Below are positions 51,339-58,124 of a DNA stretch of 64,000 nucleotides, one piece after another; position 1 is the first letter of the stretch, and every line of letters begins with the position of its first letter. The notes below the pieces were generated by a model. That model was not told the DNA's origin. It saw only the letters and a program-made list of their open reading frames with translations, and made no database searches. Origin of the DNA: Candidatus Altimarinota bacterium (GTDB lineage Bacteria > Patescibacteriota > Gracilibacteria > JAUYGZ01); contig JARGOK010000002.1 of the NCBI GenBank assembly GCA_029233985.1, positions 1 through 64,000 of the forward strand, read 5' to 3'. The position numbers were made by a program, and so were the translations under genes.

Positions 51339-52046
51339 ATGTCAGAAACCCCAAATATAACAACAGATAGAGAATACAAAGAACTGCATGATGCATTGAA
51401 TATATTGTGTAACATTCCTCAATACATTCAAATTGAGAGTCTGAAAGCACATGTTCTCGATAAAATCATTTCACTAAATGAAATGCTCATCAAAGCAGAA
51501 AACCTAACAGTTATGATAGCGGCAGAAAAAGCAAATATTAATGAAAAAACGAGAGCTCAGGTTATTCTTAAGACAAAAAATAATATTGCCAAGGTCCTTC
51601 ATGATGAAGTATCAGCTATCTCACATACGCTGATGGAGATAGTTTTAGAAATAAAAAATGCAATATCAGCCACCGCAGAGTTAGCCCAGGCTCACAACGC
51701 AGAACTGTATGAGTTTTTAGATATCGCAAGGCTAGAAGACAGTTTTCAAATTGATATGAATCATACCTCCAGAGACCTCAAGACGGACAACATGACAGAA
51801 AATGAAACAGATAGTGACAGTTTTTGGAATCAAGTTCTTCAATTATTAACACGAATAATAGAAACCAGCGAAGATGAAAACAAAAGACTCCAAGCACAAA
51901 ATGTGCTTGATCACTTTTACAAAAAAGAAGTTTGTCTAGAAAACATCAATGAATACAATGTATTTTACAGTGAAATGAACAAAGCTTTCCGAAAAAGCTT
52001 AGAGTCACAAGAAACTCTTGAGAAATATATTGCTCAAAAGAGCTGA
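51339..52046 (+). CDS. Unrecognised helical protein (235 aa)
   Basis: A soluble, mostly alpha-helical, acidic protein without signal or membrane segments. Long helices with heptad-like spacing (ISLNEMLIKAENLTVMIAAEKAN, and around DEVSAISHTLMEIVLEIKNAI) suggest coiled coils. ATG 51339 (MSETPN) lies 14 nt after the predicted transcript start; the earlier TTG at 51291 is the promoter -35 itself, so it is excluded. It converges on ruvX with 4 nt between the stops. No family recognised. Confidence 0.65.
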   Translation: MSETPNITTDREYKELHDALNILCNIPQYIQIESLKAHVLDKIISLNEMLIKAENLTVMIAAEKANINEKTRAQVILKTKNNIAKVLHDEVSAISHTLMEIVLEIKNAISATAELAQAHNAELYEFLDIARLEDSFQIDMNHTSRDLKTDNMTENETDSDSFWNQVLQLLTRIIETSEDENKRLQAQNVLDHFYKKEVCLENINEYNVFYSEMNKAFRKSLESQETLEKYIAQKS

Positions 52047-52050
52047 CATG

Positions 52051-52449
52051 CTACTCTTTTTCAAACCAACTTTCCAAAATGATCTGTGCAGCGAGGTCAT
52101 CAGTTGGTTTTTGACGATTTGTTCGATTCAGTCCCAGCTCATGCATTTTCACATCAGCCATCTTACTGGTGTATCGCTCATTCATTGTGACCACTTCAGG
52201 TCCGATCAAGAGAAGCTCATCAATAAAGCATTCGATGTCTTCATCTATGCTCCCTGGAGCATTATCAGCCCTGTACGGCTTTCCTACTACGATTACTTCA
52301 ATATTTCTTTTCTTTGAAAGACGTTCCAAGTACCCCAGAGTCATCGCATCATTCTTGATCACTTCCAAAGGAAAAGCGACACCAGATGTAGTGTCGCCAT
52401 GGGCAATTCCAATATTTGCTTTCCCAAAATCTAGAGCAAGAACTTTCAT
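52051..52449 (-). CDS. ruvX: RuvX/YqgF-type RNase H-fold nuclease
   Basis: The 132-residue protein has MKVLALDFGKANIGIAHGD with the catalytic Asp, VIVVGKPYRAD, VTMNERYTSKMAD and DDLAAQIILESWFE with the C-terminal Asp pair. The family (YqgF) is linked to pre-16S rRNA 5'-end maturation and resolves Holliday junctions in some tests. ATG 52449 gives the family start; the longer in-frame start at 52485 overlaps rplI. It lies 10 nt downstream of rplI on the same strand. Confidence 0.93.
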   Translation of the reverse strand: MKVLALDFGKANIGIAHGDTTSGVAFPLEVIKNDAMTLGYLERLSKKRNIEVIVVGKPYRADNAPGSIDEDIECFIDELLLIGPEVVTMNERYTSKMADVKMHELGLNRTNRQKPTDDLAAQIILESWFEKE

Positions 52450-52459
52450 ATCAGTGTGA

Positions 52460-52906
52460 TTATTCTTCAGTAGCAGTAATGACAACCTTCACTTGAGCAG
52501 TTTCACCACCGAGACTAACAGTTACTTCATGGTCACCAACAGTTTTTAATGGCTCCATTGTAATATCTGAATCAGAAACTTTCACAGAAAGCTCATCAGT
52601 AATAGATTTTGCAACATCCTTAGCAGAAACTCCCTTAAACAAGGTTCCCTTATCAGAAGTTTTTCGAGCAAACTCAACAGATTTTCCTTCAAGAGCAACA
52701 ATACCATCGTGTTGAACTTTTGCCTTTTGAGCAGTATTTTTCTTTTGAGTTTCAATACTTTCTCGCATGCTTTCAATCAAAGAAGCCGTAGCTCGCTTTG
52801 CAAAACCACGTGGTGCAAGAAAATTATTAAAGTATCCATCAGCCACACGAACCAAATGGTTCTTTTGACCGAGTTGAGGCACATCTTCAGTAAGGATAGC
52901 GTACAT
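52460..52906 (-). CDS. rplI: Ribosomal protein L9
   Basis: The 148-residue protein has the N-terminal domain MYAILTEDVPQLGQKNHLVRVADGYFNNFLAPRGFA (compare VKDGYARNFLIPKGLA), a long connecting helix and a C-terminal domain with KGVSAKDVAKSI and VGDHEVTVSLG. ATG 52906 fits the family; in-frame starts further upstream do not. It spans the L1-stalk base. It forms an operon with ruvX. L9 is missing from many CPR genomes, so its presence fits lineages that keep it. Confidence 0.95.
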   Translation of the reverse strand: MYAILTEDVPQLGQKNHLVRVADGYFNNFLAPRGFAKRATASLIESMRESIETQKKNTAQKAKVQHDGIVALEGKSVEFARKTSDKGTLFKGVSAKDVAKSITDELSVKVSDSDITMEPLKTVGDHEVTVSLGGETAQVKVVITATEE

Positions 52907-52937
52907 AAAAGTGAGTATTAAGAATTCAAGAGTACTA

Positions 52938-55172
52938 TTAGAGACCAAACATCCAGGAGAACAAAAGAGAAAAGCTAAAGCCTTCTTTTAAGCGATAATC
53001 TTCTCTCATATACCAATACATGAGGTCTGTAAGACGATCAGAGTGGCTACTAAGAGCATCAAGCTGGACATTCTTCACATAAGAATCTAGCGCATAATAA
53101 TGAGTCGGATTGTAGAGAAAAACAGCAGGTGTATCCTCAGCAATAACTCGCTTTAGCTTATTCAGAAACTGGTCTTTTGTTCGCTCATCGAAAGTATTTC
53201 GAATGGCGACTAAGAGATTATCAGCTTCGAGGCTTTTGTAATTAGAAAGGTTCAGTCCTGTTTCTGCCTGGCTCGAATGCCAAAACGGAAAAGCGTCCAG
53301 ATTGTAGCCCAGATTCTGCCCAAAAAGCAAGATATCATAGTCTCTTTCTTGTATTTTCTGCTGAAGATCAGGTAGAGTATAGGTTTCGATAACAACCTTC
53401 GCTCCAGCCTTCAACCACTGACTCTTGACTGCTTCTGCCACCTTCAAAAAAATCTCTGGCTCTTGAGCCGTCACAAGACGCACAATAAGCCGTTTTCCCT
53501 CAGAGTTCACCCGGATTTGATCGATCTCTTCAGGCTCAGGATCAGTTATCACTGGCTGCTCTTCTACAATTTCATCCTCGACGACAGCGGGCTCGTCCTC
53601 ATCAACAATCACTTCATCTGATATATTCTCATCTGGCGAGAGCTCAGGTTGGAGAGGAGCTTCTTCTTCTATATCTTCAACCGGCACCTCTTCAGTAATT
53701 TCCTCAGGAATTTCTTCTTCAGATTGCTCCTGAACTTGTTGATCGAGCAAATATGGGCCAAGAGTACTTTTATCCAAAACAAGCCCTCTAAGAACAACTC
53801 CAGAAGCTCCTAATGACTTCAGAGCAATACCATTCACAGTAATACTGAGTCCAGCTGCATTCCCAATAGTGGAAAACGTCAGATTTGAATTAGCTGTGTA
53901 TTCTTTTGTATCACCTTTTTTCATCAAGAATGATGGTTTAGTTAGTCCATCTACTCTCAGTGTGATCCACGTATCAGCGATAGCCGATAAAAAGAAGGTC
54001 AACTCCGTCGCATCTGCTATCAGTTTTTCCTCCGTTGGTCCGCCTTCTCCATCCGCTTCATCATTTATTTCTTCCTTCACCTTGCTTGGCAAATTCCACT
54101 CTGTATCAAAGAAAGCCCCCATCGAACGCTCCAAGCTAAACTCAATATCAAGATTACCTTTTGATTCGAGAATAGGAGTATCTACAATATCTGCCTCACC
54201 CACTTTTTCGAGAATTTCCTCTTTATCTGTCGCCAAAAGCAAAGCAAACCGAACTTTCTTACTCGAAAGGATATCCGACTCTGTATTCAAGAAAAGTGCA
54301 CTGTACTGAGGAAGCTGATAAGGATACTGCTCTAGTCTTCTTGATTCACCAAAAAACTCTTTCGTTACCTCTGAATCAGAAACACGAAATCCGGTGAGGG
54401 TGTTCTCTGCCAAATATAGAGATTGTTCATCTGGGAAAGCTTTGAAGATAACCGTCTCAAGTTTCGGAAGACTTCCATAATAAGTTTCATTTCTTCTCAG
54501 AGTAATCTCTGCAGTGTCGCTATTTTGTACCCAGCTAGAAAAAACATAAGGACCACTTCCTATTGGACTCGTATTAAATTCAGACTTAGAAATGTTTTCT
54601 GTAGCTAGGATACTCAAAACATGCTTTGGGAGAAGCCCTATCGTCACATTTGCCAAGAAAAAGGAATAGGGTTTTGAGAGCCGAAATTCAACGAGTTTCT
54701 CATCCCTTTTTGTAATTGTTACATCGCGAAAAGATTGACCTATAGCTGTCTGCTGAAAGGATTCATGCTGAAGAACGTCTCTATAGGTATAGACTACATC
54801 ATCAGCTGTAACAGGCTTTCCATCATGCCATAGTGCATCGGGAAGAATCTCAAAGGTGTAGGTCAGGTTGTCATTAGATATTTCACTTGTCGCAATATCA
54901 TCTTCAATGAGTCCCGTATGAGGGTTGAATTTTGTCAAACCACTGAAAACAAGATGACTAATGTCTCGATCAGCAGAATTTGTTGCTGACAAAACCGGGT
55001 TGAGGTATTGAGCACGTCCAACAATTCCTTCTGTATGGATACCACCTACAGCAGGAATAAGATCAGAATTATCAACAATAAAACGGTTTACTAAATACCA
55101 ACTCGTTAAGATCACAATTGAAATTAAAACGAGCGAAAAAACTTTTTCTGCTTTTGAAAGATACTTAACCAT
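52938..55172 (-). CDS. Chimeric family-5 solute-binding protein with inserted DUF4115 domain
   Basis: The 744-residue protein has an N-terminal anchor helix (about 10-32). The family-5 oligopeptide-binding lobe I follows: EGIVGRAQYLNPVLS, LVFSGLTKFNPHTGLIEDDIAT, FEILPDALWHDGKPVTADDVVYTY and IGSGPYVFSSW. Inserted at about 388-470 is a RodZ C-terminal-like DUF4115 domain (DTWITLRVDG, KKGDTKEYTA, TIGNAAGLSITVNG, LGASGVVLRG). Next is a Glu/Pro-rich acidic linker (about 478-550), then the second SBP part (VEAVKSQWLKAGAKVVIET, DYDILLFGQN, TPAVFLYNPTHYYAL) to the end. No permease or ATPase gene is adjacent. It heads the unit with secG 14 nt upstream on the same strand. Confidence 0.88.
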   Translation of the reverse strand: MVKYLSKAEKVFSLVLISIVILTSWYLVNRFIVDNSDLIPAVGGIHTEGIVGRAQYLNPVLSATNSADRDISHLVFSGLTKFNPHTGLIEDDIATSEISNDNLTYTFEILPDALWHDGKPVTADDVVYTYRDVLQHESFQQTAIGQSFRDVTITKRDEKLVEFRLSKPYSFFLANVTIGLLPKHVLSILATENISKSEFNTSPIGSGPYVFSSWVQNSDTAEITLRRNETYYGSLPKLETVIFKAFPDEQSLYLAENTLTGFRVSDSEVTKEFFGESRRLEQYPYQLPQYSALFLNTESDILSSKKVRFALLLATDKEEILEKVGEADIVDTPILESKGNLDIEFSLERSMGAFFDTEWNLPSKVKEEINDEADGEGGPTEEKLIADATELTFFLSAIADTWITLRVDGLTKPSFLMKKGDTKEYTANSNLTFSTIGNAAGLSITVNGIALKSLGASGVVLRGLVLDKSTLGPYLLDQQVQEQSEEEIPEEITEEVPVEDIEEEAPLQPELSPDENISDEVIVDEDEPAVVEDEIVEEQPVITDPEPEEIDQIRVNSEGKRLIVRLVTAQEPEIFLKVAEAVKSQWLKAGAKVVIETYTLPDLQQKIQERDYDILLFGQNLGYNLDAFPFWHSSQAETGLNLSNYKSLEADNLLVAIRNTFDERTKDQFLNKLKRVIAEDTPAVFLYNPTHYYALDSYVKNVQLDALSSHSDRLTDLMYWYMREDYRLKEGFSFSLLFSWMFGL

Positions 55173-55186
55173 TAAAATCGGTTGAA

Positions 55187-55426
55187 CTATGCAAACATCG
55201 CAATAATCTGATCAATACTGATATAGAGCAAAGCCGTCAGAAAGAACAGGACCGACAAAACAACGGTAATATTATGAATCACTTTTGCTGCTCCTCGTTG
55301 GGAAGCGTAAAAACCTCCTCCGCCTCCAAAAGTTGCAGAGAGACCAGTCCCCTTGTCTTGAGCCAAAATAGACACAATAAGGAGAATTCCGATAACGACA
55401 TGAGCGATGAGAACTTCTTGTTGCAT
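55187..55426 (-). CDS. secG: SecG, Sec translocon subunit
   Basis: The 79-residue protein has two transmembrane helices (about 5-22 and 52-72) joined by the SecG loop QDKGTGLSATFGGGGGFYASQRGA. It assists SecYE-mediated protein export. It lies between the holin-like gene and the solute-binding protein on the same strand, with 14-15 nt gaps, so they are likely cotranscribed. Confidence 0.93.
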   Translation of the reverse strand: MQQEVLIAHVVIGILLIVSILAQDKGTGLSATFGGGGGFYASQRGAAKVIHNITVVLSVLFFLTALLYISIDQIIAMFA

Positions 55427-55441
55427 AGAATAAATAAAGAA

Positions 55442-55804
55442 CTAACGAAGTATTTTTTGGAAAAGGTAGTTCACAATTCCAAACAGTACAACTGCTGCAA
55501 TATACGTACCCAAACCATCAATTGTCAAGCTAACCGTCTCTAAGTCAAGCATATTTAAGGTGCCTTGAGCCATCCATAAAATGACCGCATTCACCACAAT
55601 CACAAACAATCCTGCAGTCAGAAAGATAAATGGAAGTGAAAGAAGCTTCAAGAAAGGCTTCACAAAGAGGTTCAAAAGTCCGATTACAAAGCCCACCACT
55701 GCAAATCCAAACCATCCTCCAGTAACAATAAAACCATCCAAAACCTGGCTAACTAAAAAGACATTAATAGTATTTAGAACGAGAAAAAAAACGAGGCTAT
55801 ACAT
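55442..55804 (-). CDS. YvlD/phage-holin-4-like membrane protein
   Basis: The 120-residue protein has four hydrophobic helices with the family pattern GFVIGLLNLFVKPFLKLLSLPFIFLTAGLFVIVVNAVILWM (compare GLVNALVRPILLLLTLPLTILTLGLF). The family (PF04020-like, YvlD) is widespread in bacteria; despite the holin name it is not phage-specific and its role is unknown. It is upstream of secG with a 15-nt gap. The 169 nt between it and ruvC hold no gene. Confidence 0.88.
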   Translation of the reverse strand: MYSLVFFLVLNTINVFLVSQVLDGFIVTGGWFGFAVVGFVIGLLNLFVKPFLKLLSLPFIFLTAGLFVIVVNAVILWMAQGTLNMLDLETVSLTIDGLGTYIAAVVLFGIVNYLFQKILR

Positions 55805-55973
55805 AAAAGAAAAAATTATTTCACAAAAAGAGTACCGATAATATAGAAAATTGCAAAAAAGAGATGTAGACGAAAATTAATACAACTCTCCTGAACATCG
55901 GCATCTTGTCAGAGGAGTCACTCACAAAAAATGCGAAAACTGTCATTCCTTACCATTGCAACCTCCCAACCCA

Positions 55974-56471
55974 TCATTTCAATCCTGCCTCCACTTGCAT
56001 CCCTGCAAACGCAATCGCCAAAGCATCGGCTGCATCATCTGGCTGAGGTATTTGAGTTAAATTGAAAATTCGAGTCACAAACTGTTGTATCTGCAGCTTA
56101 TCTGCAGAGCCATCACCACATACAGCCAGCTTCACTTGATTTGGAGTAATATGACGAACAACAATACCATTTTTTGCCAAAGTCTGGAGAATAACACCTC
56201 TTGAATGGGCGACATCGATAGCCGTTTTAGCATTTTTTGCAAAGAAAATCGATTCCACCAAAGCCTCTGTTGGCTTGTGCAAGTCTATCAAGTGTTGAAG
56301 ATCATCTGCAATAATCACCAAGCGTTCAGTCAGATTCAAACCTGCAACCGTTGTCAAAACACCAAAGTCTATTACGACAGGTTCTTGATCTTGATCAGAC
56401 AAGAAAGCAAACCCAATCGTCGCCAGTCCAGGATCTATCCCCATTATTATTCTTTGTGTATTCAAAGACAA
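55974..56471 (-). CDS. ruvC: Holliday junction resolvase RuvC
   Basis: The 165-residue protein has IIMGIDPGLATIGFAFL (first catalytic Asp), EALVESIFFAKNAKTAIDVAHSRGVIL (Glu and helix), ITPNQVKLAVCGDGSADKLQIQQFV and the final DDAADALAIAFA with the catalytic Asp pair. It cleaves Holliday junctions symmetrically. RuvA and RuvB are not in the window. It is unrelated in sequence to RuvX at 52051 although both are RNase H-fold. Confidence 0.96.
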   Translation of the reverse strand: MSLNTQRIIMGIDPGLATIGFAFLSDQDQEPVVIDFGVLTTVAGLNLTERLVIIADDLQHLIDLHKPTEALVESIFFAKNAKTAIDVAHSRGVILQTLAKNGIVVRHITPNQVKLAVCGDGSADKLQIQQFVTRIFNLTQIPQPDDAADALAIAFAGMQVEAGLK

Positions 56472-56529
56472 AAACTAAAAACAATACATTTCATTGCGAC
56501 GCTGTACTCACAATAACAGTGATAATCTT

Positions 56530-56724
56530 CTACTCAGTCTCAATCTCAACTGGAACAGGAATAGAATCTGAAGCATTCTCAATAATCTGATTTTCATTCT
56601 CATCCAACTGAGGAGCTTCGACAAGCGAAGGAGCTAAACCAAAAATCACAGGAGCCAAAGCTACCATAATAAGTGATATCACAGCTAAAACAGCAAAGAT
56701 TTTTACAGTGAGAGTATTTTTCAT
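56530..56724 (-). CDS. Small single-pass membrane protein (64 aa)
   Basis: The product starts MKNTLTVKIFAVLAVISLIMVALAPV, one transmembrane helix or uncleaved signal, followed by an acidic exterior tail (QLDENENQIIEN, ending VPVEIETE). It begins 10 nt after the nadK stop; the longer in-frame start at 56814 lies within nadK and is unlikely. Function unknown. Confidence 0.6.
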   Translation of the reverse strand: MKNTLTVKIFAVLAVISLIMVALAPVIFGLAPSLVEAPQLDENENQIIENASDSIPVPVEIETE

Positions 56725-56734
56725 AATAAAAACA

Positions 56735-57592
56735 TTAACGGCCAGAAAGATCTCCGCCCCAATGAAGCTTGGTGCGAAGTGTTTGGTAATAAGAATTTTT
56801 TGATAAGCGAACAAGTTTGAGGGTCTTTGTAGAACGTTTTATTTTTACCACATCATTGTCTTTTAAGTGAAATCCCGTCTGACCATCCATTGTCAGATAG
56901 GTCCGTCCCTGGCTATTACTCATGCTCACTTTTACTCGGCTGGTAGGTGGTAAAACTATCGGTTTTTGAGTAAAAGAATGAGGAGCTATGGGGGTGAGGA
57001 TCAAACAATCAACCTTTGGGGAAACAACAGGACCACCCGCAGAAAGAGAATATCCTGTCGAACCTGTCGGCGTAGAAACAATCAATCCATCTGCCATAAA
57101 GGTCGTTAGTTTTAAGTCATCTACAGTTGTTCGCAGTGGTACCATACGGGCCAAAGCGTCACGTGCAATCGTCACCTCATTCAATGCTCTTTGTGTAAAA
57201 GCCCGACGTTTCCCACGTAAAACAGTACAACGAGCCAACATTCGCTTGTCAATATAGTATTTTTTCTTAAGGACCTTATCCAAGATTTTTTCAAAATGTT
57301 TTCCAACTCCTTCAGAGAAAAAACCAAGACGTCCCATATTGATAGAAAGAACCATACTATCAAAATTTTTCATATACTGGACGGTTCGAAGCAATGTTCC
57401 ATCGCCACCAAAGGAAATAATCAGGTCATAAGGATTGTGAAAATCCAAACCAGGCTTCCGATTTGGCACCAATACACATGTTCCAGGACACAAATCAACC
57501 TTGCATTTATTTTTTTCCAAATATTTCACTGTTTTCTTTACAACGTTATCAGGATCAGTGAGACCAGTCTTTACCGTAATAGCAACGTACAT
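56735..57592 (-). CDS. nadK: NAD kinase
   Basis: The 285-residue protein has the nucleotide-binding FGGDGTLLRTVQYM, INMGRLGFFSEG, LNEVTIARDA (compare LNDVVIxR), PTGSTGYSLSAGGPVVSP and ILTPIAPHSFTQKPIVLP. It phosphorylates NAD to NADP. With NadA it indicates that at least part of NAD metabolism is encoded. Confidence 0.96.
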   Translation of the reverse strand: MYVAITVKTGLTDPDNVVKKTVKYLEKNKCKVDLCPGTCVLVPNRKPGLDFHNPYDLIISFGGDGTLLRTVQYMKNFDSMVLSINMGRLGFFSEGVGKHFEKILDKVLKKKYYIDKRMLARCTVLRGKRRAFTQRALNEVTIARDALARMVPLRTTVDDLKLTTFMADGLIVSTPTGSTGYSLSAGGPVVSPKVDCLILTPIAPHSFTQKPIVLPPTSRVKVSMSNSQGRTYLTMDGQTGFHLKDNDVVKIKRSTKTLKLVRLSKNSYYQTLRTKLHWGGDLSGR

Positions 57593-57679
57593 AAGTAGAA
57601 TTATTCATGAATAGTGTATCAGGAGATTAAATATGTGTGAGCATTTAAGAGTGACCATGTTGTAAAATTATGGGATCGA

Positions 57680-57835
57680 GAAAAAACTTTATTTTGTCAC
57701 CTCGATTGAAATGGAACAGTATCGGAGTACAGCAGAGAGATCTCCACTCAATATGCATGTAGAAGAGATTTCTCCGCTACGTGTTTAAGCTTTCGCTTTG
57801 AATACTCCGGTCGAAATAACAAAATTGTATACTTC
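57680..57835. repeat. Intergenic inverted repeat relic upstream of aspS
   Basis: Holds GTCACCTCGATTGAAATGGA, AGAGAGATCTCC, AGAGATTTCTCCGCTACG and TCCGGTCGAAATAACAAAA. The two ends and the two inner segments face each other, a pattern of dispersed repeats built around TTTCGA..GGAG and GGAGAAATCTC. No gene within 57593-57873. Confidence 0.5.
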
Positions 57836-57873
57836 TATAAAATACCAGTCGTGTCATCCAAAAAGAATTCCCA

Positions 57874-57901
57874 TTGAATCACAAATTATATTCGGTAAGA
57901 T
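57874..57901 (+). promoter_or_regulatory. Promoter of the aspS leader
   Basis: TTGAAT (57874-57879), 16-nt spacer, TAAGAT (57896-57901). The transcript would start near 57908, about 14 nt before the leader ORF, matching the short leaders of other genes here. An overlapping TAGAAT (57901-57906) could also act as -10. Confidence 0.55.
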
Positions 57902-57921
57902 AGAATCAATTAACGTCCACT

Positions 57922-57963
57922 ATGCACAGCAACAACGATATCAATATTAATGATAGCAACTAA
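57922..57963 (+). CDS. aspS leader peptide rich in Asn and Asp
   Basis: The 13-codon ORF reads MHSNNDININDSN and stops at TAA 57961-57963. Asn occurs at 4, 5, 8, 10 and 13, Asp at 6 and 11. It lies between a promoter and a pair of alternative hairpins upstream of aspS. The stop is 8 nt before the antiterminator strand, so a ribosome finishing the peptide would cover that strand, while one stalled at Asn or Asp codons would not. This is the design of leader-peptide attenuation. The ORF has no Shine-Dalgarno motif, as is usual in this genome. Confidence 0.6.
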   Translation: MHSNNDININDSN

Positions 57964-57971
57964 AGCACCTC

Positions 57972-58025
57972 TGAGCTGGACATATTCTAATAAACAAGTT
58001 TCCAGCTCACATGCTGGTTTTTTTT
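57972..58025 (+). promoter_or_regulatory. Transcription attenuator of aspS
   Basis: Three segments: 1 TGAGCTGGA (57972-57980), 2 TCCAGCTCA (58001-58009) and 3 GCTGG (58013-58017). Segments 1 and 2 form a 9-bp antiterminator. CCAGC in segment 2 and segment 3 form a 5-bp terminator stem with a 6-nt loop, followed directly by eight T (58018-58025). The two are mutually exclusive. Predicted logic: high charging lets the ribosome reach the stop and hide segment 1, so the terminator forms; low Asp/Asn charging stalls it earlier, the antiterminator forms and aspS is read. Confidence 0.65.
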
Positions 58026-58124
58026 GTTCTGCATAATGGACAAATGATCCCAAAACCAGGCTACTCCGATTATCGTTGCATTCCCAATCAATCCTTCTTT
58101 CTCCATATCCTTCATCCTTTCCCC

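Noticed and set aside
57593-58124. T-box riboswitch controlling aspS
   Set aside because: No T-box consensus (AGGGTGGNACCGCG-like) or specifier stem I architecture; the leader ORF with alternative hairpins explains the region better.
58011-58124. AspRS start at 58011
   Set aside because: This ATG lies within the attenuator hairpin and the added residues do not match the family.
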